Assembly: GCF_003601975.1 (NCBI RefSeq)
Contig: NZ_QZWZ01000004.1
Span: 62,001 to 126,000, forward strand
DNA: 64,000 bases
Reading direction: 5' to 3'
DNA from: Mesorhizobium waimense
GTDB taxonomy: Bacteria > Pseudomonadota > Alphaproteobacteria > Rhizobiales > Rhizobiaceae
A program made the translations under genes and the position numbers. The notes beneath the pieces are model-generated. The model searched no databases and had not been told where the DNA came from. It saw nothing but the letters and a program-made list of their open reading frames with translations. Every line of letters starts with the position of its first letter. Position 1 is the stretch's first letter. Positions 1-8,028 of this stretch are shown in pieces.

Positions 1-213
1 ACCGGTTCAGGCCACTATGGTCTGGCGGCTCTGCAACCCAACACAACCAGTCTCTCACGCTTTTGCGAAACAAAGACGCGATTTTCCTTTACAAGAAAGG
101 GACTTAAGCTGTCTCGAAACCAATCTGCAACAAAGTCCCGCCCGCGCGGCATGATCTGGATACAGCCCGGCCGCACAGTTGACGTAACGAAAAGCAGTCG
201 GCACCAAACGAAA

Positions 214-546
214 ATGAGCAGGAAAACGAACATCCCGTTCTGGATCTTCAGGATAAGCATCGCGGCGATCATCGTCGGCGGCGTCGGCACAGTTGCCGGA
301 AGCCCGATGACAACGCTTGCGGCGATGAATACGGGCGAGGTTTCGACACTGCATGCCGCACTGTTCATAGCCACGGTCTGGATCGTCTCCAGCCTGCGCA
401 TTAACCGGCTCAAGGCCCTCTGGCGGGTCGGCCTTGGGCTGAAGTGGATGCGCGGCGCCTCCGGCTACTTGCTGCCGAGAGGACCGAAGGCCCGCGCCGC
501 GACGGGGGGCTCCGTGGGCGGCGCGGGCACTTCGGGGGTTTCCTGA
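214..546 (+). CDS. Putative small membrane protein
   Basis: The reading frame encodes about 110 residues from ATG 214. Two hydrophobic stretches (roughly residues 8-28 and 44-60) suggest two membrane helices, followed by a basic segment and a Gly/Ala-rich tail. Third codon positions are GC-rich, as in real genes here, but no clear Shine-Dalgarno sequence precedes ATG 214. An upstream in-frame ATG at 151 would add 21 polar residues and looks less natural. I do not recognise the family. The opposite strand is also open here, so the call is tentative. Confidence 0.4.
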   Translation: MSRKTNIPFWIFRISIAAIIVGGVGTVAGSPMTTLAAMNTGEVSTLHAALFIATVWIVSSLRINRLKALWRVGLGLKWMRGASGYLLPRGPKARAATGGSVGGAGTSGVS

Positions 547-586
547 AGCGCCAATATATTTTGGTCTGATCTGAAGGGATGGAAAA

Positions 587-754
587 ATGAACACGAAATC
601 TGCCGCCGCGGTGCTTTCTGCATTGCTTTATGCCCAAGCCCTGCTCGGCTTTGCCGGCCTTGCCGCGGTGCTGTTGCGGGATCGTGCCCAGACCTATGAG
701 GTCACCCTCGCCAGCGATATGCCGTCAGGGCCATCCGAACTCGTGGTGCGCTGA
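587..754 (+). CDS. Small single-pass membrane protein (55 aa)
   Basis: A short frame starts at ATG 587 with a plausible ribosome binding site (AAGGGATGG, 574-582) and ends at TGA 752-754. The product has an N-terminal hydrophobic helix (about residues 7-30, rich in Ala and Leu) followed by a short charged tail, so it is either a membrane-anchored peptide or a secreted one. It follows the small membrane ORF at 214-546 by 40 bp and could be co-transcribed. A palindromic hairpin begins 6 bp after its stop. No function can be assigned. Confidence 0.5.
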   Translation: MNTKSAAAVLSALLYAQALLGFAGLAAVLLRDRAQTYEVTLASDMPSGPSELVVR

Positions 755-760
755 GCGATT

Positions 761-795
761 GCATCGGACCCAGAAGATGGAGACCGGTCCGATGC
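761..795. repeat. Palindromic hairpin (10-bp stem)
   Basis: GCATCGGACC (761-770) and its exact reverse complement GGTCCGATGC (786-795) are separated by 15 bases. It lies between the convergent genes ending at 754 (+) and 828 (-), so it could work as a transcript end. No T-run follows on either strand, so it is not a standard intrinsic terminator. It resembles the small palindromic intergenic repeats common in rhizobia. Confidence 0.5.
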
Positions 796-827
796 TGAAA
801 CAAAGAAACAGGATGACCGCCCTGTTC

Positions 828-1511
828 TCAGTCGGCGCGCTGCGTCGGCGGATCGAACCGGTAGCCGGCTCCTCTTATCGTGGTGATGGTATCTGTGTCG
901 AGCTTGCGGCGCAGCCGCACGATGCGCGAATCGATCGAGCGATCGAAGGCGTCGGCGTTCTCAGCAGGTGCCGCCGCAATGATGTCGTCGCGCGTCAGCA
1001 CCTTGCGCGGGCTGGCCAGAAACAGCCTGAGCAGCGCCACCTGGCCCGGCGAGAGCTGGTCCTCAGTGCCCGAGCGATGCATGACCATGGCCGACCTCAG
1101 ATCGACGGTCGCATTCTCCAGCACCACCAGTTCCCCCGCACCTCTGCCGCGCCGCGCCAGCAGGCCGCCGATGCGCGCGGCAAGCTCGCGGACATTGAGC
1201 GGACTTTCGACGACGTCGGCGGCACCGAGCTCGAGCGCCAGCACCTTGTCGACAAGGTCGGCCGGCCGGCAGATCAGGATGAAATCAGGCCCGCCCTCGC
1301 CGCCATGGCGCCTGAGCAGATCGCGTCCCTCGGCCTGGCTCAGACTGTCGCCGACAACCACCACGTCGATGCCCTTGGCCGAAAGCAGCGATTCCGCTTC
1401 CCAGGGCTGGCGCGCTTCGCGCACGTCGTGGCCACGCCGCTCAAGATGGTCGGCGAGATCGCTCGCAACCACTTGCGCTACGGATACGAGCGCGATGACC
1501 GATCGTGCCAT
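828..1511 (-). CDS. OmpR-type response regulator with degenerate receiver
   Basis: The product is about 227 residues from ATG 1511: an N-terminal receiver-like domain (about 1-120) and a C-terminal winged-helix DNA-binding domain (about 130-225, ending in the typical IRGAGYRFD region). The receiver appears degenerate. The usual acidic pair after the first strand is replaced by SVAQ; the expected phosphoacceptor position is Gly54, with an Asp one residue later; and the conserved Lys before Pro near residue 108 is Ser. It may therefore bind DNA without phosphorylation. It is divergent from a canonical OmpR-type regulator at 1606. In-frame starts further upstream (up to 1604) exist, but this one sits directly before the receiver fold. 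Confidence 0.8.
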   Translation of the reverse strand: MARSVIALVSVAQVVASDLADHLERRGHDVREARQPWEAESLLSAKGIDVVVVGDSLSQAEGRDLLRRHGGEGGPDFILICRPADLVDKVLALELGAADVVESPLNVRELAARIGGLLARRGRGAGELVVLENATVDLRSAMVMHRSGTEDQLSPGQVALLRLFLASPRKVLTRDDIIAAAPAENADAFDRSIDSRIVRLRRKLDTDTITTIRGAGYRFDPPTQRAD

Positions 1512-1605
1512 GTTTTTCCACCCCGCGACAGACATCTCAAGATGAGTGCTGGACATGATGTTTATACCCAATCTACTTTCCGCTGAAAGCGGGAGCGAGA
1601 GCATA

Positions 1606-2334
1606 GTGCGGGCACGGATTGTAGTCGTCGAGGACGAGCCTGACCTGAGGGAGGCGGTCGCCGAGTATCTTGGCGCCAGCGGCTATGAGGTGGCGATGGC
1701 GGAAAGTGCCGCCGAGGCGCGGACCTTGCTGGAAACGCAATCCTTCCATCTGGCCATTCTCGACATCGCCATGCCCGGCGAGGACGGTCTGTCGTTCGGC
1801 CGCTGGCTGCGCTCCAAAACTCCGATCGGCATCATCTATGCCACCGCCGCCGGCACCGCGCTCGACCGCATCGTCGGACTGGAGCTCGGCGCCGACGACT
1901 ACATCGTCAAGCCGTATGAGTTGCGCGAGGTTCTGGCCAGGGTGCGCAGCGTGCTGCGCCGCGTTCCGCAGCCGACCGTGCCGCAGGCCGCCAAGGCCGA
2001 GACGGGCGCCGGGCGCCGCCTGAGCTTCGGCTCCTTCCAGGCCGATCTCGACGGCAGGCTCGTCACCGGCGCCAACGGCGCGGTCATTGACATGGCCAAG
2101 AGCGAGTTCGACGTGCTGGAGGTCTTCCTGACCCGCGCCAACCGTCTTTTGACGCGCGCCGCAATCTCCGAAGCGATCGGGTTTGTCGAAGATCCGGAAT
2201 CCTCGCGCGCGGTCGACATTCGCATCATGCGGCTGCGCAAGAAGATCGAGGCCGATCCTGCCAATCCGAAATTCCTGCGCACGGTACGCGGCGAAGGCTA
2301 TATCTTCTCGCTGCCGAATGGCGACAGCAAATAG
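1606..2334 (+). CDS. OmpR-family two-component response regulator
   Basis: The protein has about 242 residues from GTG 1606, which follows a purine-rich GGGAGCGAG (1591-1599). ATG codons at 1546, 1555 and 1558 are alternative starts that would add up to 20 residues. The receiver (about 1-120) keeps the acidic VVEDEPD cluster, the phosphoacceptor in LAILDIAMPG and the conserved lysine in DDYIVKPYE. The C-terminal winged helix (about 140-235) ends with the TVRGEGYIFSLP wing. It is transcribed divergently from the pseudo-receiver regulator at 828-1511 and is followed in the same direction by a GAF-PAS hybrid kinase at 2563, which may be its partner. Regulated genes are unknown. Confidence 0.9.
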   Translation: MRARIVVVEDEPDLREAVAEYLGASGYEVAMAESAAEARTLLETQSFHLAILDIAMPGEDGLSFGRWLRSKTPIGIIYATAAGTALDRIVGLELGADDYIVKPYELREVLARVRSVLRRVPQPTVPQAAKAETGAGRRLSFGSFQADLDGRLVTGANGAVIDMAKSEFDVLEVFLTRANRLLTRAAISEAIGFVEDPESSRAVDIRIMRLRKKIEADPANPKFLRTVRGEGYIFSLPNGDSK

Positions 2335-2562
2335 GCCGCGGCCCGGCGTCGTGGATTGAAGTTCTCGCTGTTTCGGCGATAGGGTTCGCCAATTTTCAGG
2401 ATTCAAAACCGTAAGACAGCGCCGCGCGTCCTTTCGGACACGCAAGCGAAGCTGTAGCATTCTGATTTTGCGCAGGATGCTTCCGGAAATCGGCATCGAT
2501 TTTAGGGCTCATGCGCTGAATTCCGTGGTTTATCAGATGTGGCTTTTGGATAATTGCTGATC

Positions 2563-4653
2563 ATGACTGCCGACGCAGCAAACACGGACATGAAGAGCGA
2601 CCGCCAAGGCGCGGCGATGGCGGCTGTGCGCGTCGTTCGCCGGCTGCGCGAGGCCGGCGACTGGCAGCGCGAGATGGAGACCATCCTGGAGACGCTGTGC
2701 CGCGCCATGGATTGCCAGCGCGGCATCCTGTTCCGGTTGCGCGAATTGCCTGGCCAGGGCTTTGCCCAGTCTGTCTCGGCCTACTGGATCGACGCCGACT
2801 TCGGCGGCGAACTGGCATCACCGACGGTCATCATGCAATCGGTCGTCAATTCGGATCCGCTGCTGGAGCGGCTGGGCGAGGACGAGCGTCAGGGCAAGGT
2901 CTTCGCCGGTCATACGCGCAATCTGGAAGGCTTTCTCAGAACCGACTTCGAAAAGCAGAACATCAAGTCGTTCCTGTCGGTTTCGGTCTTCGCGCACGGC
3001 CATCTGTGGGGCACGCTCGCGGTCAACGACTGCGTCGACGAGCGCGACTGGACCGACGAGGAAGAGGCGACGCTGCACATCATCGCGCTCGCCATCGGCG
3101 ACGCCATCGAGCGCTCGCCCTCGGACGCCCATGCCAGCGAAGTCATCCGCCGTACCATGCTGCAGGCCTCGCTCGACGCCATCATCGTCATCGACGAGAC
3201 CGGCTCGATCATCGAATTCAATCCGGCCGCCGAAAAGATGTTCGGCTTCCGACGCTCTGACATACTCGGCAAGGACCTGCTCGATACGGTGGTTCCGGCA
3301 TATTATCGCAAGGGCTATGCGTCGGGCGCCGACTATATGTCGGGCCGTGGCTCGCCGATGGTCGGCCAGCGGCTCGAAACGGTCACCCAGAATGCGGCCG
3401 GCGAGGTCTTTCCGATCGAATTGACGGCGACCGAGATGCGGGTCGCCGACCGCCGTCTCATCTTCGGCTCGATCCGCGACCTGCGCGACAAGCTGCGCGC
3501 CGAGGAGGAGATCGGCCGCCAGCGCGAGAAACTGCATCAGAACGAGAAGATGGCGGCGATGGGTTCGCTGCTGGCAGGTGTCTCGCATGAGCTGAACAAC
3601 CCGCTTGCCGTGGTCGTCGCGCAGTCGACGCTTCTGCACGAATTCGCCACCGACCCGCAGACCAAGGTGCGTGCCGAAAAGGTCCGCGCCGCCGCAGAGC
3701 GCTGCGGCCGTATCGTCAAGAGCTTCCTGTCTATGGTGCGCCTGCATCCGGCGGCACAGGCCGAGACCGATCTCAACCAGGTGATCCGCGCGGCACTCGA
3801 AGTGACCGCCTATGGCGCACGGTCGAGCGGCATAATCATCGACACCGATTTCGCCGCCGGCCCGCTGCTGGCCATGGCCGATGCCGACCACGTGACACAG
3901 GTGGCGGCCAATTTCCTGATCAACAGCCAGCATGCTTTGGCCGGGGTCGCGGGCGACCGGCTGATCAAGGTGCGCACATTTCGCAGCGACCGCGGCAATC
4001 CCGGCTTTTCGATCGAGGACAACGGACCGGGCGTGCCGGAAGCGATCCGTTCGCGCATCTTCGAATCCTATTTCACCACCAAGCCGGTCGGCGTCGGCAC
4101 CGGCATCGGCCTGTCGATCTCGAAATCGATCATCGAACGGCACAACGGCAACATCTGGTTCGAGGAAGTCCTGCCGAGGGGTGCCCGCTTCGTCGTTCAG
4201 TTGCCGGCGATCGCCGCCGGTGCTACCGCGGCCGGCGAAAGCCCGGCGCGCTCGAGCGGCCTGCGGCATGCGCTGATCATCGACGACGAGCCCGATGTCG
4301 CCGGCTCGCTGTCCGACATTCTGGAGCTGATGGGCTTGAAGTCGAGGGTGGTGGCGGCCTGGACATCGGCAGCCGGGATCCTCGCAGGGCATATGCCGCC
4401 CGACATCGTCTTTTCCGACCTGCGCATGCCCGGCACCAGCGGCATCGCCATCTATCGCGAGCTGCTTGCCGAACGGCCTGACCTGGCGCAGCGCTTCGTG
4501 CTCGTCACCGGCGACCTGATCGGCGCCAAGGCCGAGATCGAGGCGTTGCCGGCGCCACAGCGCCCGCAAATCCTCGAGAAGCCTTTCAGCACGCTGGACG
4601 TCCGCGGCGTGCTCTCGGCCATTGCCGAGCAGGTCGCCGTGGCCGCCGGCTGA
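2563..4653 (+). CDS. Hybrid sensor histidine kinase (GAF-PAS-HisKA-HATPase-REC)
   Basis: The protein has 696 residues from ATG 2563; a TTG at 2554 would add three. Domains in order: GAF-like sensor (about 20-185), PAS (about 195-315, with ASLDAIIVIDETG), HisKA dimerisation with phosphorylatable His342 in GVSHELNNPL, HATPase with N box (NFLINSQHA), G1 box (DNGPGVP) and G2 box (GTGIGL), and a C-terminal receiver (about 565-690) with IIDDEPD, the phosphoacceptor in FSDLRMPG and Lys in LEKPF. No membrane segment is visible, so it is probably a cytoplasmic sensor. Signal and output are unknown; the divergent OmpR-type pair upstream is the nearest candidate partner. A MITE-like palindrome begins 10 bp after its stop. 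Confidence 0.92.
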   Translation: MTADAANTDMKSDRQGAAMAAVRVVRRLREAGDWQREMETILETLCRAMDCQRGILFRLRELPGQGFAQSVSAYWIDADFGGELASPTVIMQSVVNSDPLLERLGEDERQGKVFAGHTRNLEGFLRTDFEKQNIKSFLSVSVFAHGHLWGTLAVNDCVDERDWTDEEEATLHIIALAIGDAIERSPSDAHASEVIRRTMLQASLDAIIVIDETGSIIEFNPAAEKMFGFRRSDILGKDLLDTVVPAYYRKGYASGADYMSGRGSPMVGQRLETVTQNAAGEVFPIELTATEMRVADRRLIFGSIRDLRDKLRAEEEIGRQREKLHQNEKMAAMGSLLAGVSHELNNPLAVVVAQSTLLHEFATDPQTKVRAEKVRAAAERCGRIVKSFLSMVRLHPAAQAETDLNQVIRAALEVTAYGARSSGIIIDTDFAAGPLLAMADADHVTQVAANFLINSQHALAGVAGDRLIKVRTFRSDRGNPGFSIEDNGPGVPEAIRSRIFESYFTTKPVGVGTGIGLSISKSIIERHNGNIWFEEVLPRGARFVVQLPAIAAGATAAGESPARSSGLRHALIIDDEPDVAGSLSDILELMGLKSRVVAAWTSAAGILAGHMPPDIVFSDLRMPGTSGIAIYRELLAERPDLAQRFVLVTGDLIGAKAEIEALPAPQRPQILEKPFSTLDVRGVLSAIAEQVAVAAG

Positions 4654-4662
4654 CCTGTGCTT

Positions 4663-4807
4663 GGGGTCTGTTGAGATTCAGGTCAGGCCTGGCCGAGAGT
4701 GGTGGTTTCCGAGAACCGAAATGGGGCGCATATTTGGGTACGTGACTATCGGAAGCGCAGGATACCGCCATTCGCAGGTCGGCCTCACCTGAATATCAAC
4801 AGGCCCC
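4663..4807. mobile_element. MITE-like 145-bp imperfect palindrome
   Basis: The left end (4663-4689, starting GGGGTCTGTTGAGATTCAGG) and the right end (4781-4807) are inverted copies over about 27 bp with a few mismatches. The similarity continues inward: GAGTGGTGGTTTCC on the left matches GAATGGCGGTATCC in the reverse complement of the right half. There is no transposase frame. The ends look like terminal inverted repeats, so a non-autonomous miniature element or an IS remnant is likely. No clear target-site duplication is visible. Only one copy is in this window. Confidence 0.6.
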
Positions 4808-4843
4808 AAAAAAAAGACTCCCGACCGACGTGCGGCGGGAGCC
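4808..4843 (-). terminator. Rho-independent terminator for the 4929-5336 gene
   Basis: Read on the minus strand, an 8-bp stem (4836-4843 with 4816-4823, one G-U pair) and a small inner helix are followed directly by eight T (A-run 4808-4815 on the plus strand). It is 86 bp downstream of the stop of the minus-strand gene at 4929. The T-run abuts the end of the MITE-like element. Confidence 0.8.
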
Positions 4844-4879
4844 TGACTGAGCGCTGGAGGTGCGCTCTGGGAGGTCCAA

Positions 4880-4918
4880 GCATGATCCGAAGACTAGATA
4901 CCTACTGTCGGATCATGC
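4880..4918. repeat. Palindromic repeat, 11-bp perfect arms
   Basis: GCATGATCCGA (4880-4890) and TCGGATCATGC (4908-4918) are exact inverted copies with a 17-base spacer. It lies between the stop of the minus-strand gene at 4929 and that gene's terminator. The GCATGATCC core resembles rhizobial RIME-type intergenic palindromes. Its function is unknown. Confidence 0.55.
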
Positions 4919-4928
4919 CTAGCAGAAC

Positions 4929-5336
4929 TCAAAAAACATTCGGCGTGTTGCTCATTGGCGCGGCATTGGCAATCATGCGGACGGCGCGGTCTCTATGCAC
5001 GCCGGACTGGGCGGCAATGACGCGCAGGCAATCCGCGCTCTCGGCGCCCCAGGCCTGGCCCTTGCAGGCAAAATCGATCTCCGGCATCGGCAGCCGCGCC
5101 GTCTTGACCGTGGTCGAGGCGCCGTCGATGACGTTGGCTGGCGGATTGAACGAGGCGAAGGCCGGACCGGCCGCCGGCGTGAATGCCATGATTGCGAAGG
5201 CGCAGGCGCCCATCATCATGAACATCACCATCGGATGATCGCTGGCGCGCTGGCGCAGTGCCAGCTTCGGACGCCTGTCATTGCGCTCCGGCACTTCCCT
5301 GCCGCGGTCGCTGTTGGCGTGAACCTTCGTAAACAT
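4929..5336 (-). CDS. Hypothetical protein with one membrane helix or signal anchor
   Basis: The product has 135 residues. A basic N-terminus (about 1-35) is followed by one hydrophobic segment rich in Met, Ala and Phe (about 36-58), then a polar part with two Cys (about 90 and 102) that may be extracytoplasmic and disulfide-linked. The shape is that of a type II membrane protein or a protein with a long signal peptide. An intrinsic terminator for this strand at 4808-4843 supports it being a real transcription unit. I do not recognise the family. Confidence 0.7.
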   Translation of the reverse strand: MFTKVHANSDRGREVPERNDRRPKLALRQRASDHPMVMFMMMGACAFAIMAFTPAAGPAFASFNPPANVIDGASTTVKTARLPMPEIDFACKGQAWGAESADCLRVIAAQSGVHRDRAVRMIANAAPMSNTPNVF

Positions 5337-5449
5337 CGCCTTTCCCCTCGTTTATTTTTGTCTTTGCTATATAACGAACTTAATCGCGCCTGGTAACGGA
5401 CGAACGACGCGCGAAGGTTGCCCGTGTAACAGGGATGAAACAAGAAAAT

Positions 5450-5479
5450 CGGGCAAATCCGGGCACAACCGGGCAAGCG
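5450..5479. repeat. Three tandem 10-bp units beginning CGGGCA
   Basis: CGGGCAAATC, CGGGCACAAC and CGGGCAAGCG follow one another directly. The 10-bp period places each copy on nearly the same DNA face, as in some activator sites. No regulator is known for them. Confidence 0.45.
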
Positions 5480-5828
5480 CCGATGGCGTGTTTCGTTTGC
5501 GAAGCTGTTTCATGTGCATGATCAGGATGTTGCCTAGACGGTTCTAGCGTTGAGCTATGCCCGGACCTGCCCGGCCAGACTATGAGCAAGATCACACTCC
5601 GGGCGGCAATCTGCCGGCGCCGGGGCTTTTTCCTCGGAAATGGGTTCATTTTTCCAGGCGCGGCGCCCACGAATCCCCGCGCCCGGTGTATCTTCCACAA
5701 CCGGCGCTAAGGCCCGGAATTTCCGGGATTTTCTCTGGTCGGGCCAGATCCAGGTCTGCTCAATTCAGCCATCTTGAAAATTTCCTATTTTCGCAAGCCA
5801 TTGCATTTTAAAGCAAAATATGATTTTA

Positions 5829-5844
5829 TTGAATGAGTATTCAA
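5829..5844. promoter_or_regulatory. Operator-like palindrome TTGAA-N6-TTCAA (Rieske gene)
   Basis: TTGAATGAGTATTCAA ends 17 bp before the ATG of the Rieske oxygenase gene. The extended 22-bp sequence around it matches the reverse complement of the 17784-17799 site at 20 of 22 positions. A third copy is at 9532-9547. A BetI-like TetR repressor (16212-16898) encoded in the same island is the natural candidate for binding. Binding is inferred, not shown. Confidence 0.65.
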
Positions 5845-5861
5845 CAAATGAAGAGCCTTTG

Positions 5862-7064
5862 ATGAACCCGCACCTCCGTGACGTGGCGATCCCCAACAAT
5901 TGGGACCGGCGGGGCCTGCCGGGTTGGAGTTACCACTCCGACGCCCTTCTCGAACTCGAGAAGGAATACGTCTTCCGCAACCACTGGCAGATCGCCGGCC
6001 ATGTCTGCGACGTGCCGAATGCCGGCGACTATCTGACCATGGACGTGGTCGGCGAGCGGGCGCTGATCGTGCGCGGCAAGGACGGCGTCGTGCGCGCCTT
6101 CAACAACATGTGCCGCCACCGCGGCAGCCGCGTCGTCGCCGACAGCCAGGGCACCTGCAAGAACGCCTTGGTCTGCCCCTTCCATGGCTGGGTATACAAT
6201 CTTGACGGCACGCTGCGCGGTGCTGCCCGTCCGCGCTCCTTCCCCGATCTCGACAAGACCGAGTTCGGCCTGGTACCGCTCGACCTGGAAATCTGGATGG
6301 GCTTCGTCTTCATCCGCTTCCGCAAGGGCGGCCCGCAGCCATCGGTGGCCGAACTGCTGAAGCCGATCGAGGCCGAGATGACTTACTACAATGTTGCCGA
6401 CATGGTGCCGTCCTGGGGCATCTGGACGCAGAAATCGCCGGTCAACTGGAAGTCGGTACGCGATGTCGACAATGAAGGCTACCACGTCGCCATGGCGCAT
6501 CCGGCGCTGCAGGACCTCTACGGCGCGACCTATTTCGACGAGCCGTTCATCAACGGCGTGTCGCGCTCCTTCGCCACCTACAATCGGCATGCCGGGCGGC
6601 GCTGGAGCGTGCGGGAGTACATCAAGCTCGCCCCCGACGCGTCGCATCTGCCGGAGCACCTGCGCAAGGCCTGGATCTACTACGGCATCTTCCCCAACAA
6701 CGCGCTGTCGATCATGCCGGAATCGGTGCAGTTCTATCAGGAGTTCCCGCTGTCGACTGGCGAGACGCTGCTGCGCGGCGCCATCTACCGCTACCCCGAC
6801 GAGACCAGGGAGCAGGCGGCGGCACGCTATCTCGCCTACCGCATCGATCGCGACACCATGAACGAGGACGTGCAGCTCTCGGTGTGGTCGAACGAATCGA
6901 TGCTGTCGGAAGCCTTCGGCGGCTTTTACCTCTCCGATCTCGAATACGGCGTGCGCACCCACCACGACCATTTGCGCAAGCAGATCCCCGTGCTCGGGCT
7001 GGAGACGGCGCCCGAGGAGAAGGACATGTGGGCGCTGAACGACGCGCTGAGGTCGCAGTCGTAG
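5862..7064 (+). CDS. Rieske non-heme iron oxygenase, alpha subunit
   Basis: The protein has 400 residues from ATG 5862, which has GAAGAG 8 bp upstream; an in-frame ATG at 5820 lies inside the promoter region. The Rieske [2Fe-2S] ligands are Cys84/His86 and Cys105/His108. The mononuclear iron site is NEGYHVAMAH with His208 and His213. It resembles the ring-hydroxylating oxygenase alpha family, which includes N-demethylases of glycine betaine, proline betaine and carnitine. Such enzymes need an electron-donating reductase, and none is encoded in this window. Neighbouring genes for amine uptake, deamination and folate-linked oxidation favour an N-demethylation role, but the substrate is unproven. 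The operator-like palindrome just upstream links it to the rest of the island. Confidence 0.9.
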   Translation: MNPHLRDVAIPNNWDRRGLPGWSYHSDALLELEKEYVFRNHWQIAGHVCDVPNAGDYLTMDVVGERALIVRGKDGVVRAFNNMCRHRGSRVVADSQGTCKNALVCPFHGWVYNLDGTLRGAARPRSFPDLDKTEFGLVPLDLEIWMGFVFIRFRKGGPQPSVAELLKPIEAEMTYYNVADMVPSWGIWTQKSPVNWKSVRDVDNEGYHVAMAHPALQDLYGATYFDEPFINGVSRSFATYNRHAGRRWSVREYIKLAPDASHLPEHLRKAWIYYGIFPNNALSIMPESVQFYQEFPLSTGETLLRGAIYRYPDETREQAAARYLAYRIDRDTMNEDVQLSVWSNESMLSEAFGGFYLSDLEYGVRTHHDHLRKQIPVLGLETAPEEKDMWALNDALRSQS

Positions 7065-7215
7065 GACGGCGAAGCCGGACCATGTGCGGGCTGCTCGGCC
7101 CGGACGGCCCGACAGGCACATTCACGCACGCGGAACTCGGCACCATCCCGTGGTAACCCATTTCGGACTGCGCACCGCGAGTCGAATCCAAATGAAGCCT
7201 GAGCAACCACCAGCT

Positions 7216-7731
7216 TCAGGGTTTTGTTCGGCGTGCAAAATGCTCATACGTGATTTGCCAAGCATCGCTCTCGGAAGATCGTTCCTCGCCGATCCAATGG
7301 AAGCTGTCGGCAGTGATCTCGGTAAAACGCCATCGAGTTTTCAGACCGCACGAATCACTGCCGAGCTGGACAATGTCGCTACCTTCGGCCCGCCCGATCT
7401 GGCGCGAGTGATCTTGGTTGAGCGGGTCGTTCCATATGATGTGCCAGCCATCGATCCCAGGATCGAAGATGCGCAAAGTCGTGCCATACATCGTGGACGG
7501 CGCAGGGCGCTTGGGCCTGATCCAAACGTCCTGAATCGCGCGGCCTCCGAGCACCCAGCCAAAATGGCATTCTCCATCCCATTTCTGGATTGTGCCGTCG
7601 TCGAGGTAGTGGACCGAGTCCATTTCCCAGCTTCCAATTAGCCATCCATAAAGGTCCATGTCTTTCGCTCGGTCGGCTGGGGGACCTTCGGATCCGAGAG
7701 CGATGAGAAACGGAGAAATCGTCATCGTCAT
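7216..7731 (-). CDS. Conserved hypothetical protein, lipocalin/DUF1579-like fold possible
   Basis: The product has 171 residues from ATG 7731, preceded by AAAGGCAG. Longer upstream frames have low-complexity sequence and are unlikely. It has no signal peptide or membrane helix. It contains many Trp and Gly residues, with the recurring patterns WLIGSWEMD and GWVLGGRAIQDVWI. These resemble small cytosolic beta-barrel proteins of the kind annotated as DUF1579-like or lipocalin-like, which might bind a small ligand. It sits alone between the Rieske gene (convergent side) and the aminotransferase. The function is unknown. Confidence 0.7.
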   Translation of the reverse strand: MTMTISPFLIALGSEGPPADRAKDMDLYGWLIGSWEMDSVHYLDDGTIQKWDGECHFGWVLGGRAIQDVWIRPKRPAPSTMYGTTLRIFDPGIDGWHIIWNDPLNQDHSRQIGRAEGSDIVQLGSDSCGLKTRWRFTEITADSFHWIGEERSSESDAWQITYEHFARRTKP

Positions 7732-8002
7732 ACTGCCTTTCGCTTCCAAGCAGACGGATTGAACTGCCAGCGCAGCTCCGCCGGTCCATTGTCGCGCCGG
7801 CCTGCCGCAAGCGCGCCTTGTGGGATTTTGCGACAGAATTGCCGCCACAACTTGCAGCGGAGCGGTGTCCTGCGCTTGGGGAAAATTGCTATGATGCCGA
7901 GCTGGCCCCCAAGGCGAGTTGCCGATGGGCGACGACCCAGCAGGGCAATTCACGGCGCCGGCTGGGCCGCGATCAGCTTCGCTGCGCCCCTGCCGGCACT
8001 TT

Positions 8003-8021
8003 CTTCCCGTCGAACGGGAAG
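8003..8021. repeat. Short hairpin CTTCCCG-TCGAA-...CGGGAAG
   Basis: Perfect 7-bp arms (8003-8009 and 8015-8021) flank a 5-base loop, just beyond the stop of the minus-strand aminotransferase. There is no T-run, so termination is uncertain. The rest of the 7732-8028 interval shows no gene. Confidence 0.35.
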
Positions 8022-8028
8022 TAAGGAA

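Larger units (their letters stand above)
5337..5861. other. 525-bp intergenic region between divergent genes
   Basis: No convincing gene is visible. The region contains AT-rich sequence next to the 4929-5336 gene, a three-unit 10-bp repeat at 5450-5479, a 15-bp palindrome (CCCGGAATTTCCGGG, 5713-5727), an AT-rich stretch at 5780-5850 and the operator-like palindrome at 5829-5844. It presumably holds the promoters of both flanking genes. Confidence 0.5.

Noticed and set aside
2455-2516. Possible rhizobial interspersed repeat before the GAF-PAS kinase
   Set aside because: It looks familiar but no second copy or clear symmetry is visible in this window.
5492-5811. Small open frames between the divergent genes
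   Set aside because: Low-complexity translations, no ribosome binding sites, and overlap with the promoter region.
7082-7156. A 24-codon frame after the Rieske gene
   Set aside because: Too short, no ribosome binding site and no recognisable motif.
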